Assembly (NCBI GenBank): GCA_012519985.1
Contig: JAAYPC010000171.1
Location: 27,652 to 91,651 of the forward strand
DNA length: 64,000 nt
Source of the DNA: Fibrobacter sp.
GTDB taxonomy: Bacteria > Fibrobacterota > Chitinivibrionia > Chitinivibrionales > Chitinispirillaceae
Direction of reading: 5' to 3'
Numbering within the stretch: the first letter of the stretch is position 1; every line of letters begins with the position of its first letter. Below, one piece after another: positions 24,926-34,286 of the stretch. The notes beneath the pieces are model-generated. The model made no database searches, was not told the DNA's origin, and saw only the letters and a program-made list of their open reading frames with translations. The position numbers and the translations under genes are program-made.

Positions 24926-26305
24926 ATGTTAGAAAAAACCATTGACACCGAATTTAGTGAAATTTCGCAACGCACCAGAATCGCCAGTTTGCTCTTTCAG
25001 ATAAGGCAACTGCGTTTACAAAACAGGGTCTTGCTGAAAAAAAACAACTCTCTTGAAAAAGACCTGTGGCAACAGGAACTTCAGATCAAACAACTGACCC
25101 ATTATCTTTCCAGTATAAACTCTGAATTTGACGAGGAGATGGAGACTGCTAAAAAAATCCAGGAAGGATTAATGCCAAAAACTCTTCCTGAAATGATAAA
25201 TATCGATTCTGCGGCTGTATATATTCCTGCCAGTAAAGTCGGGGGAGATCTTTATGACATTATGATCACTCCTTCTCAGAAAACTGCTGTTCTCATTTTT
25301 GATGTATCTGGTCATGGGATTCCTGCTGCTTTGGTTGGTGCTATGGCAAAGATGCTTTTTGCCCATTTCATAGAAAAAACTGAGTCTCCTGCAGAAGTAT
25401 TCAGATTAATCAATAAACAGATCTGTTCCTTTATCAAAACCGAACAGTATCTGACTGCCTTTCTGGGTATTATCGATCCAGTCAAAAATATCATGACTTA
25501 CTCAAGAGCCGGCCATGTACCCCCATTGGTATATAGAAAAAATGAGCAAAAAATCATAAGCCTGGACTCCAGGGGCTTTTTTATTGGCCATTCTGCGTTG
25601 GAGAATCTTGCCGAATACTGGGAGCAGACCATAAATCTGGAGCCTGGGGACAAGATACTTTTTTACACTGATGGGCTGACCGAGGGGCGCAACCCTCAAG
25701 GGGTACTCTATGGAAATGAACGCTTGAAAGCAGTTTACAGCAGTTGCGCGGAGAATAATCTGGATTCTATACTTGATAATATTGTTTCTGATCAAACAAG
25801 TTTCCGTAGAGGCATGCCTTTACGTGATGATTTCACTCTGCTTTGTATAGAACTGGGCAACTCTGAATCGTTACTGAAAGATTCCGGTTTTACACCTGAA
25901 GATCAGCCCGAGATCAGAATCCTTAATAGTCACACCGAGATTGAGAAGACCTGTGATCTCATTCTTAAAGAAATGGATAAAAGAGGTTTTAGCGAAAAGT
26001 GCATAAAGCAGTTTAAATTGTGCATATATGAAATGATTACCAATGCACTGCTTCATGGGAACAGGGGAGATACTTCAAAAAAAGTGATAGTTTTTTATAA
26101 GATCACTCTTTTTGCTGCTACAATAAGTGTATTGGATGAAGGGGAGGGTTTTAACTATAATGATATTCCCAATCCACTTCTTCCGGAAAACAGAATAAAA
26201 GATCATGGGCGTGGGCTGTTTCTGATCCGTCGTTATCTGGATGAGGTTACATTTAATGAACGGGGAAACAGGATTACTGGTCGTAAATATTATAGCGGAA
26301 AGTAA
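24926..26305 (+). CDS. PPM (RsbU/SpoIIE) phosphatase fused to RsbW-like ATPase domain
   Basis: A 459-residue signalling protein. Residues 1-80 form a coiled coil. Residues 85-310 form a PPM phosphatase with the metal-binding acidic motifs GGDLYD, FDVSGHG, YTDGLTEG and RDDFTLL. Residues 330-455 form an HATPase_c domain of the anti-sigma-factor kinase type: N-box EMITNALLHGN, DEGEGF and HGRGLFLIRRY. Such proteins switch partners by phosphorylating and dephosphorylating a STAS protein. The STAS gene follows directly, two bases after the stop. No sensory or membrane domain is present. The sigma factor or other output target is not visible here. Confidence 0.93.
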   Translation: MLEKTIDTEFSEISQRTRIASLLFQIRQLRLQNRVLLKKNNSLEKDLWQQELQIKQLTHYLSSINSEFDEEMETAKKIQEGLMPKTLPEMINIDSAAVYIPASKVGGDLYDIMITPSQKTAVLIFDVSGHGIPAALVGAMAKMLFAHFIEKTESPAEVFRLINKQICSFIKTEQYLTAFLGIIDPVKNIMTYSRAGHVPPLVYRKNEQKIISLDSRGFFIGHSALENLAEYWEQTINLEPGDKILFYTDGLTEGRNPQGVLYGNERLKAVYSSCAENNLDSILDNIVSDQTSFRRGMPLRDDFTLLCIELGNSESLLKDSGFTPEDQPEIRILNSHTEIEKTCDLILKEMDKRGFSEKCIKQFKLCIYEMITNALLHGNRGDTSKKVIVFYKITLFAATISVLDEGEGFNYNDIPNPLLPENRIKDHGRGLFLIRRYLDEVTFNERGNRITGRKYYSGK

Positions 26306-26306
26306 A

Positions 26307-26672
26307 ATGGAATTTTTTCAGTTCATTTTAAACGATGCAGTGCACATTTCTCTGATTGGCCAGCTATGGCAGAAGGAGGAACTCAGCGCTCTAAGCGATG
26401 CGATTGATTCATGTATTCACCAGCAGCAGAATATTGTAGTACTGGATCTGCAAAGACTCAGCTTTATTAGTAATCAGGGGTTGGGATTACTGGTCAGAAT
26501 TCATAGCACTCTGGAAGCTGCTGGAGGCAACCTTATCCTTAACTGTAATAATTCAGATATTCTGGAGTTGTTCAGAATCTCTGGATTCGGTGAATTTATG
26601 AAAATTGTTAATAATCAGATTGAGCTCCAGCAGATATTAGCATCAATACCAGCCAAAATCTCCCACGTATAA
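26307..26672 (+). CDS. STAS domain protein (anti-sigma antagonist type)
   Basis: A 121-residue single STAS domain, partner of the phosphatase/ATPase fusion just upstream. The phosphorylation loop reads FISNQGLGLL (residues 53-62); in SpoIIAA the matching place is DSSGLG. The phosphorylatable Ser corresponds to Gln57 here, so the usual control by phosphorylation at this position cannot apply, unless Ser55 replaces it. The ATG at 26307 is preferred over in-frame upstream codons that overlap the previous gene. It is the last gene of the plus-strand run; a convergent FapA-like gene follows. Confidence 0.9.
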   Translation: MEFFQFILNDAVHISLIGQLWQKEELSALSDAIDSCIHQQQNIVVLDLQRLSFISNQGLGLLVRIHSTLEAAGGNLILNCNNSDILELFRISGFGEFMKIVNNQIELQQILASIPAKISHV

Positions 26673-26717
26673 ATTCTGACAGAAAAGAAATACAGGAAAT
26701 TCAACCTTTATTGTTAC

Positions 26718-28856
26718 TCATAATACTTTGATTTCGTGATTAATCAGACGAACTGTTTTGGGGCCGATAATTTCTTCTTTTACCAGATAATGACGTTCGC
26801 CGAATTTGAACATAGTACCCGGCATAGCCGAATGCTCGATTTTTATGAATGCACTGGCTGTGTTATGCATTTTTGAACAGATCTCTAATTTCTGCTTTTC
26901 AAGTAAATCCATCTGCTGCTTATATTTGACAATAGCGTTTCTTATTCTTTCCAGAAGGAATCTCTCATTGGGGGGAAGTTGTTTGCGAATAGCAAGAATT
27001 TTATCGTATTTTTTTGCGGATTCCAAAAGCTTCGAGTGCTTTTCTGATAACTCCAGGAAAAGTAATTCTTTCTTTCCCAGTTCCTCGACCAGAGTAAAAT
27101 CGATCCCGACTTCCAGAACCGTTCTTATCCCGCTTTGATTACCCACTGTATAGAGGGTAACCGATTCTCCGGCAGTAAATAAACCACCTGCGACAGACAA
27201 GGGCTTCCCGTGCACAGTAATTGCTTTTCTGGCAAATAATGTGCTGTTTATAGCTTCTTTGGCAATGTTTATGTTTTGTCTGCTTTTAATAATCTGATTC
27301 TTGGTGAAATTCAGATTTATATCACCCTTTGCATCTATTAGCCCTTTGCCCTGGCCGACAAAGCCCATTCGACAGAGAAGATTTCCTCCTATGGTAACCT
27401 TGCTGTCTTCGATGGTGCCATTGACCTGAAGATCACCACCGCATTCGACATTGAAACCGCTCTTGATATCACCGCTGATCACTACGTTTTTACCATATTT
27501 GATATGGCCGGTTGAAAAATCGACATCACCGGCAATAACCAGCCCTTCGCTGACTTCTATGGTGGAATTTACATAACGTACAAAGCCGTCGGTTGCAGAC
27601 AAGAGTGTATTTGGATCCTGTGGATCAATAATTGTATTCTGACCGGTTGGCAGGTTGACTGCTGTTCCGTTTACACAGGGAATGATTTGTCCTGAAATGT
27701 CTTTTCCTGGGACACCGGAAGTTGGAGGTATGAGTTCCGCAAGTTTTTGTTCCTTAACTACAGTGGTGATGATGTTTATATTCTTATAATCTACGCTTCC
27801 GTCAGGATTCTGCTGAGGTTTAAGGGAAGTCTCTGTATTGAACAGTAGTTTGACAAATCCATTTTCTCCATTGTGGGCAGCAGTACCTTCTGCAATGACA
27901 ACCGGCTCCTCAGGGTATTGGTTGTTGGAAAAATTATGGATCAGCTCTGATATTCGATGATGGAGAATGCCATAGACAATCCCTCTGGCACGAAGCATGT
28001 CTAGTATCTCCTGCTCTTTTGGCATGGAACCGCCTTCGCAGGGTGGATGCACCACTATGCTTGCTGCCATTTTGTCTTCCTGGATAAGAATATCGACTGT
28101 ACCATCACACTTCAAGAATATAACACCGATTGTATCATCACAAAAAAAGGGAATACCCTGAGTCTTGGCTATCACATAATTGTTATCCCTGGATAGATAT
28201 ACACTCTCGGTTAGGTTCAGACTATATCGGATGATTTCATCGGTATATATTGGTTCACCTAATATATTCATTCCTGAAACGGAGGGTATGTCTTCCTGCT
28301 TTTTAGCGATAACAGTTCCAGATGGCACCATTTTTACATCTGAAGGAATGTCTTGAGCAATTTCCCAAAAATAGCGAGCGCATCGAGCTTCATTTATGAG
28401 CTCTTTGGATGTCAAATGAGCAACAGTCATCTCATAGATTCCGGCGATAGCCGGAGTTGCCGGAGTACCCAGGACAATATCTTTGATTTGGGTTTTTTGT
28501 TTCTTCTGATTCCACTGGGCTGCAATTGTCCTGATTCTTTCAGTATCTATTGCGTACACAATTTTTTTCTGATTTAATGCCCTCTCAATCATATCGGAAT
28601 CGATATCTGAAGAATTCTCGGCACATGGAGCGATAATAAGTGTTGCTGACATCAGGTCTTCACTGAGGATGAGCTCAAGAGATGGAGCCGAGATGGTATC
28701 TTCAACATTGATCTCTCTTATACCTAATCGTAGAAGGACATTTATTATATCGGCACTGAGGGATTGCTGCTTCCTGATTAAAATTCCACCTCTGGGATTA
28801 ATGACATCCTCTGTGATGATCATCCCGGGTTGGGCTTTTTGAAGATCAATGAGCAA
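26718..28856 (-). CDS. FapA/DUF342 family polymer-forming protein
   Basis: A 712-residue protein of the FapA (DUF342) family. Residues 1-160 form an N-terminal domain; residues 180-560 form the DUF342 core with repeated short beta strands (IAGDVDFSTGHIKYG, VVISGDIKSGF, LQVNGTIEDSKVTIGGN) that build a right-handed beta-helix. A coiled coil lies near 585-660. Members are poorly characterised; some are linked to flagellar, pilus or surface functions. It starts with TTG at 28856, where a GGAGGAAG ribosome site six bases upstream decides the start. It is convergent with the STAS gene and divergent from priA. Confidence 0.88.
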   Translation of the reverse strand: MLIDLQKAQPGMIITEDVINPRGGILIRKQQSLSADIINVLLRLGIREINVEDTISAPSLELILSEDLMSATLIIAPCAENSSDIDSDMIERALNQKKIVYAIDTERIRTIAAQWNQKKQKTQIKDIVLGTPATPAIAGIYEMTVAHLTSKELINEARCARYFWEIAQDIPSDVKMVPSGTVIAKKQEDIPSVSGMNILGEPIYTDEIIRYSLNLTESVYLSRDNNYVIAKTQGIPFFCDDTIGVIFLKCDGTVDILIQEDKMAASIVVHPPCEGGSMPKEQEILDMLRARGIVYGILHHRISELIHNFSNNQYPEEPVVIAEGTAAHNGENGFVKLLFNTETSLKPQQNPDGSVDYKNINIITTVVKEQKLAELIPPTSGVPGKDISGQIIPCVNGTAVNLPTGQNTIIDPQDPNTLLSATDGFVRYVNSTIEVSEGLVIAGDVDFSTGHIKYGKNVVISGDIKSGFNVECGGDLQVNGTIEDSKVTIGGNLLCRMGFVGQGKGLIDAKGDINLNFTKNQIIKSRQNINIAKEAINSTLFARKAITVHGKPLSVAGGLFTAGESVTLYTVGNQSGIRTVLEVGIDFTLVEELGKKELLFLELSEKHSKLLESAKKYDKILAIRKQLPPNERFLLERIRNAIVKYKQQMDLLEKQKLEICSKMHNTASAFIKIEHSAMPGTMFKFGERHYLVKEEIIGPKTVRLINHEIKVL

Positions 28857-28987
28857 TTTCTTCCTCCGTACCTGTTTAGAATAAAGTACTGGATTTATCT
28901 TTGAAAGGGCTTTAATTTATACCTGAATCAGCTATTCTGTGACCAAACCTGGCTCACTCACATTCTCCGGATCAAAAAAACATTACC

Positions 28988-31222
28988 ATGACTTTTGAAA
29001 ACGGTCAACTAAATTCTTGTTCTTCTTCTGAAACTTGCGGCAGTGTCGTAAGTGTTGCTTTTCCCATAGCTATTCCTGGCTTGTATGATTACAGAATCTC
29101 TCATGAATTCAAGGGACTTATCAAAACCGGAACCGCAGTGCTGGTTGATGTCAGAAACAAACAGATCTGGGGAGTTGCAGTTGAGATCAAATCCTCATCT
29201 CCCTATACAGAACTAAAACCTGTATTAGCAGTAAAAAATGGAAAGCTTATTGATGACAGTGGTTCATTAATCAAGCTCTATGAGTGGATGGCCTCCTATT
29301 ATCAGTGCGATATCGGCAGGGTTTTCAGACCCCTGGTCAGCAAAGGTCTGATGAATGCCAATGCTAAAACGGTTCAGGCATTTTCAGTATTGCCCAAAAC
29401 GACTGATAAGCTTAAACCGGCATACAAACAGATTCTTGATACATTGGCAAAATATAAAGAGTTTACTTGTGCTCAGGTTGAACGCCTGGAGGGTATTAAA
29501 AAATCGGCTGTCGCTTATCTGCATAAAAACGGTTTTCTGGAGAAAAAAAAAGTAGAGGTATTGCGGGAAGCCGATGAATTGAAAGATGATGTTGGCAGAC
29601 ATGAAATTTTACTGAGTGAAGAACAGCTCTATTCTGTTGAAATGATAAGTCAGGAACTGGATAAACCAAAAAAGCCATTTCTTCTTTATGGTATTACAGG
29701 AAGCGGAAAAACTCATGTCTATATTGAGCTGGCTTCCAGGGTATTGCAAAAAGGACGTGGGGTGATAATTCTGGTACCTGAGATTACATTGACACCACAG
29801 ACGATTCAGCGTTTCAGGGCTGTGCTGGGAGATGTGATTGCTGTTATCCATAGCCACATGTCTGATGGCGAAAGGCGCGACAGTTTACAGGAACTGGTTA
29901 CTGGCAATAAGAAGATGGTCATAGGGGTTCGCAGTGCGATTTTAGCACCTGTTCAGAACCCGGGATTGATTATTGTTGATGAAGAGCATGATGGCAGTTA
30001 TAAACAAGGGGATATGGAACCCAGATATAATGCCAGAGATGTAGCGGTGATGCGTGGCTCGATTCAGAATGCAGTGGTTCTCCTGGGAAGTGCCACACCC
30101 AGTTTTGAGAGCTACTATAATAGTATCAGTGGAAAGTATAACCTGCTCAAGCTTTCCCAAAGGTTTGGTGCTGCAACTTTACCCAGGGTGCAGATTGTCG
30201 ACATGGCAGAGGAGCACAGAAATAACAACTGGACCCTTCTTTCCCGTTATTTGTTTGAGCGGATACAGCAATGCCTTGATCAGAATCGTCAGGTTATTTT
30301 ATTGTTGAACCGGCGTGGTTTTGCCACTGTATTGTTATGTAAAGAGTGTGGGCATAGCTGCATGTGTCCCAACTGTTCGGTAAGTCTCAGGTATCACAGG
30401 GCAGACCGAACCGTAAAGTGTCATCTATGCGGTTATGAGAGCAATGCGCCTGATCGTTGTCCATCGTGTGAGGGAGAACAGATAAAGTATAAAGGAAGTG
30501 GTATACAAAAAGCAGAAGAACTAATAAGGCAGAGATTTCCTGATGCCAGGATATTGCGCATGGATCAGGATACCACCAGGCGCAAAGGTTCACACATCTC
30601 CATACTCAAAGAGTTCGCAGACAGGGAAGCAGACATTCTTATAGGAACTCAGATGGTTTCCAAAGGTTTAAATTTCCCTAATGTGGCGCTGGTTGGAGTC
30701 TTACAGGCGGATACCGGACTGCATTTTCCAGACTTCAGAGCATCGGAGAAAACATTTCAGCTTTTGGCACAGGTTGCCGGTCGTGCTGGCAGGGCTGACA
30801 ATCAGGGAGAAGTGGTCATTCAAACTTATTGCCCCGAAGAAATAGCTATCAAGACCGCCCAGCACCATGACTATGAGCAGTTTTTTAATTATGAGCTGAA
30901 AAATCGGCAGGAACTTTCTTATCCGCCCTTTAGCAGGCTGGCAAGAATAATTGTGGAAGGTAACGTTGAGCAGGAGGTTAAAAACAGAATCTGCGGTATT
31001 TCCTCCATGTTACGCCGTTTTGCTGGCCCGGAATTTACAATTCTTGGTCCGACGCCTGCCGTTCTTGAAAGAATTGCAAATGAATCAAGATATTCCCTGC
31101 TTATTAAGGCGCAATCGGCACGCAAATTGGGAGAGGCACTCAGAGAGGTCAGAAAAAGTAATAGTAGAATGTCTAAGAACCTCAAAGTTATTATCGATGT
31201 TGATCCGGTTAATATGTTGTAA
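28988..31222 (+). CDS. priA: Primosomal protein N' (replication restart helicase)
   Basis: Reloads the replisome at stalled forks by remodelling the fork and recruiting DnaB. 744 residues. The N-terminal 3'-DNA-binding domain starts near residue 18 (VSVAFPIAIPGLYDYRI). The helicase core has Walker A GITGSGKTHVY, the DEEHDGSYKQ box and VLLGSATPS. The zinc region contains CKEC, CMCPNC, CHLCGY and CPSC, all eight cysteines present. QVAGRAGRADNQGEVVIQTY follows. No strong ribosome site is visible before the ATG at 28988, so the exact start is uncertain by some codons. It is divergent from the FapA-like gene, with a 131-base gap. Confidence 0.96.
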   Translation: MTFENGQLNSCSSSETCGSVVSVAFPIAIPGLYDYRISHEFKGLIKTGTAVLVDVRNKQIWGVAVEIKSSSPYTELKPVLAVKNGKLIDDSGSLIKLYEWMASYYQCDIGRVFRPLVSKGLMNANAKTVQAFSVLPKTTDKLKPAYKQILDTLAKYKEFTCAQVERLEGIKKSAVAYLHKNGFLEKKKVEVLREADELKDDVGRHEILLSEEQLYSVEMISQELDKPKKPFLLYGITGSGKTHVYIELASRVLQKGRGVIILVPEITLTPQTIQRFRAVLGDVIAVIHSHMSDGERRDSLQELVTGNKKMVIGVRSAILAPVQNPGLIIVDEEHDGSYKQGDMEPRYNARDVAVMRGSIQNAVVLLGSATPSFESYYNSISGKYNLLKLSQRFGAATLPRVQIVDMAEEHRNNNWTLLSRYLFERIQQCLDQNRQVILLLNRRGFATVLLCKECGHSCMCPNCSVSLRYHRADRTVKCHLCGYESNAPDRCPSCEGEQIKYKGSGIQKAEELIRQRFPDARILRMDQDTTRRKGSHISILKEFADREADILIGTQMVSKGLNFPNVALVGVLQADTGLHFPDFRASEKTFQLLAQVAGRAGRADNQGEVVIQTYCPEEIAIKTAQHHDYEQFFNYELKNRQELSYPPFSRLARIIVEGNVEQEVKNRICGISSMLRRFAGPEFTILGPTPAVLERIANESRYSLLIKAQSARKLGEALREVRKSNSRMSKNLKVIIDVDPVNML

Positions 31223-31300
31223 GAAAACTGCAGGTTAACTATTTTCTGATCTGCCAGTACAAATCCGCCTTCGGGAGTAATTTTTTTTTCAGGGCAGATC

Positions 31301-32377
31301 ATGCATAGTAAAATTTCCAATGATTGCCAAGGCATTCGATCAGAAAATACCCCGGTATTGCCAGCGAAGCCAAAATCTCTTTTCACCTTCTTCAAAAGTA
31401 CTCTCTTTAAAAGTCTTTTGAAACTGGGTTTAACCACCTTTTTTGTGATCCTGGTTAATCGAAATCTCAAACAAAATGATTTCAGACTGATAATAGGACA
31501 GATCGATCTGTTATCGGTTCTGGTTGCGCTTATATTCAGTGGATTAAGTTTTTGCTTTCAGCTTATTCGCTGGCAGCAGATTCTTAAGTCGCAATCCATG
31601 CCTTGCCACATCCGAATCGCTGCAAAATCGATGTTAGTTGGTTTCTTTCTGGCTTTTCTGACTCCAGGAAGAATAGGAGAGTTTTTCAGAGGTATAGGAA
31701 TCTTTGCTCATCAAAGGACTGTCTCGATACTGGCAGTGATAATAGAGCGTTTTTATGGAGTATTTCTGACTGTGGTTTTCGGAATAATCTCTGTGATCAT
31801 TCAATTTTTCATTTTTAAAAGAAGTTCAGCACTCTATTTTGAAATCCTTCTGGTTATCTCATTTCTGCTTTTCTGTTTAGCAGGCCCAGTTCTTCGTATG
31901 ATCTGCGGAAAGATTCCTGATATAAAAGCACTCAGGCCTCTTTTTGATATAGCAAAATTGTTTGAATCCAGACTCCATACGTTACCTTCCATACACCTGG
32001 TCTTTTTTTCTGCCCTGTCACAACTCTTCTTGATTTTGCAAACTGCAGTTCTTCTGGGGATGTTTGGCAGTGGTAATTTTATTAAAAATTGTATAATAGC
32101 TGGACAGTCGTATGCTTTGATGCTTTTTATGCCTTTTTTTGTGGCAAATATAGGAGTAAGAGAGTTATCTTTTTCTCTTTTTCTGAAAAGACTGGAAACA
32201 GCATCATCATCAGCACCCCAGGCAGCGGCTATAGCTTTTGGTGTGTCAGGAATGATACTTTTAATAAATGTGATTCTTCCGGCTGTCTTTGGCCTTATAT
32301 GGATGTTAAAGGGGAACAGAAAAAGCAGGGAGAATTTCTCTGGCAAGGACATCTCTTCAGTTGTAAAGGCGGAATGA
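31301..32377 (+). CDS. Lysylphosphatidylglycerol synthase-type flippase membrane protein
   Basis: A 358-residue inner-membrane protein of the UPF0104/LPG_synthase_TM family with about eight helices starting after residue 38. Family marks include FLTPGRIGEFFRG near 120 and the long hydrophobic C-terminal part with VANIGVRELSF near 280. Such domains flip lipids or lipid-linked sugars, often next to glycosyltransferases. The stop overlaps the start of the next gene, a GT5-type glycosyltransferase (ATGA), so a joint role in a glycan or glycolipid is likely but inferred. Confidence 0.82.
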   Translation: MHSKISNDCQGIRSENTPVLPAKPKSLFTFFKSTLFKSLLKLGLTTFFVILVNRNLKQNDFRLIIGQIDLLSVLVALIFSGLSFCFQLIRWQQILKSQSMPCHIRIAAKSMLVGFFLAFLTPGRIGEFFRGIGIFAHQRTVSILAVIIERFYGVFLTVVFGIISVIIQFFIFKRSSALYFEILLVISFLLFCLAGPVLRMICGKIPDIKALRPLFDIAKLFESRLHTLPSIHLVFFSALSQLFLILQTAVLLGMFGSGNFIKNCIIAGQSYALMLFMPFFVANIGVRELSFSLFLKRLETASSSAPQAAAIAFGVSGMILLINVILPAVFGLIWMLKGNRKSRENFSGKDISSVVKAE

Positions 32378-34161
32378 TGATTGACAGTTATGGGGCTTTC
32401 GACCATATATTTCAGACAAAGCTGGATAGTTGGGTTCTGATCCAGAAAAATTTACATGAAGTATTCAGTCAGCGTGAATTTGATCTGTTATATCGTACCG
32501 AAAGAGTTTTCAATCCTTCTGAACGAATAATAGTGTTTTTATCTTTTGAGAACAGTTATGCCTCCCTGGGAGGTCTGGCGGCTGTGGCCAGGATTCTTCC
32601 AAAAAAACTGATGGAAATTGGTGAAAAAGTAGTTTTTGTAACTCCTTTTCATTCGGCAAACTCTGCTGTGCTGAAGGCACGGGATAAGGGGATATTGAAG
32701 CTAAAGTTCAGTGATGCCGTTTTTCATTTGTGTAATTATGAGGGAGTTCTTAACTGTTATGAGGATACTTCCAGTGATATTCCATCCTTTCATCTTGAAA
32801 TAAAGAATCACTTCAATGCAGGAGACAATCCTTATTTCTATAATGAGATTTCAGATGAGAAACTGCTTTTTGATTCGTTGGCCTTTTCTGCATCTGTTCC
32901 TTATGCCATGAACCGTCTGGGATACGCAAGTAACCTTATTTTCCATGCTCATGATTGGGAGACTGCTCCCATCTCCATAACTTCGAAGTACGCAGTTATC
33001 AGTAATCTGTTAAATCAGGCACGTACCGTTTTGACTCTGCATAACAGCTTTGATGCCGGCATTCCCGATGAATTCAAAATGCTTTTTTTCAATAAACTTA
33101 TCCCGGGGCATACCATTTTGCAATGCAGCCTGCCTCTTCTGAACGGACCTCTCACTACTGTCAGCACACCATTTGCTCACGAACTTCGTCACGATCCAAT
33201 TCAGAAGGGCATCTTTACAGATCATCTCCAGAGCTATTTTTCCATTAATCCGCCTGTAGGCATTGAGAATGGCATGTTCGAAGAACCCACTTGCCCTTTT
33301 TCTGATTCGGCTATAAGTAAGGCTTTTAAAAAGAATTTTAGTGCGATTTTGGGACAGAAGCAGAATTTCCGGGAGAAATTTATTGGTCAGCTCTGCACTT
33401 GTACCGATCCTGCAATCATAGGTAAACTTACCATAGAAGAGGGTTGTACTGCCCCGATCTTTTTTATGTCTGGTCGTCTGGACATCATGCAGAAAGGTTT
33501 CGACATCATTTTCTATGCTTTCGAGCGTTTGCCCAGGGGAAGTGCAAAGCTATTTTTCTGCCCTTCTTCAGCATCCAATACCCAAAATCTTTCATTTTTC
33601 AGAGAGTGTGCAGAGCGTTGCAGTGGAGACATCACAATCTGGCCCTTCAGAATCTCCAATAACCAGTATAAGAGCTTCCTTCAGGGTTCCAGCTTTCTTC
33701 TGATGCCATCCTTTTACGAACCCTTTGGTGCTGCAACTGAAGGCCTGATTCGCGGAGTGCCTGTTATTGCCAGAGGCACAGGGGGGTTGTGGGTGCAGAT
33801 TAATCCTTGTAATCAGGTCAATACCCCGCAGTTTTATGGCAGTATATTCGCCGGGAAAAAATCTCGTATTTTACCAACTGGAATTTTATTCCGGGAAGAT
33901 TACCCAGATGATCTGGCTGAGTATAAGTGGCGTGATCTGCTCAATCTGCCTTTGGAATCACGAATAGAAAATCCACTTTTCTGTTCTATGGTTGATTCTG
34001 CACATAATGCTTTACTGACAGCAATAGATCTGTACAAAAAACCACAGGAATATGCTGCGATGATTCTTAATGGTACCGAAAATGTTAAAAGCTTTTCCTG
34101 GGATAAAAATGTGTGCAAATATCGCAAAGTTTATGATATTGTTTGTAATCGGGGAATTTAG
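32374..34161 (+). CDS. Divergent glycogen/starch synthase-like glycosyltransferase (GT5 type)
   Basis: A 595-residue GT-B glycosyltransferase. The N-terminal nucleotide-sugar loop reads SLGGLAAVARILPKKL where glycogen synthase has KxGGLGDV; the Lys is replaced. HAHDWETAPI, typical of GT5, is near residue 190. The C-terminal domain has FFMSGRLDIMQKGFDI and the two-glutamate motif YEPFGAATEGLIRGVPVIAR followed by GTGGL. It is longer than GlgA (about 475 residues) with an extra ~60 residues at the N-terminus and an insert near 440-520. Two ATG codons are adjacent at 32374 and 32377; AAAGGCGG precedes them. Close to a flippase-like gene, it may make a surface glucan rather than glycogen, which is inference. 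Confidence 0.82.
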   Translation: MMIDSYGAFDHIFQTKLDSWVLIQKNLHEVFSQREFDLLYRTERVFNPSERIIVFLSFENSYASLGGLAAVARILPKKLMEIGEKVVFVTPFHSANSAVLKARDKGILKLKFSDAVFHLCNYEGVLNCYEDTSSDIPSFHLEIKNHFNAGDNPYFYNEISDEKLLFDSLAFSASVPYAMNRLGYASNLIFHAHDWETAPISITSKYAVISNLLNQARTVLTLHNSFDAGIPDEFKMLFFNKLIPGHTILQCSLPLLNGPLTTVSTPFAHELRHDPIQKGIFTDHLQSYFSINPPVGIENGMFEEPTCPFSDSAISKAFKKNFSAILGQKQNFREKFIGQLCTCTDPAIIGKLTIEEGCTAPIFFMSGRLDIMQKGFDIIFYAFERLPRGSAKLFFCPSSASNTQNLSFFRECAERCSGDITIWPFRISNNQYKSFLQGSSFLLMPSFYEPFGAATEGLIRGVPVIARGTGGLWVQINPCNQVNTPQFYGSIFAGKKSRILPTGILFREDYPDDLAEYKWRDLLNLPLESRIENPLFCSMVDSAHNALLTAIDLYKKPQEYAAMILNGTENVKSFSWDKNVCKYRKVYDIVCNRGI

Positions 34162-34286
34162 GAAATGTTTGACTTATATTCCTGTGTGAATTATAATAAT
34201 AGCTGTTCAGTGAACTTTTAAGTATTGCCTTTAAAGTTGAATGTATCTGCTTTTTAAAGCGAACTTAACCGCTAAACGGAGGATTT

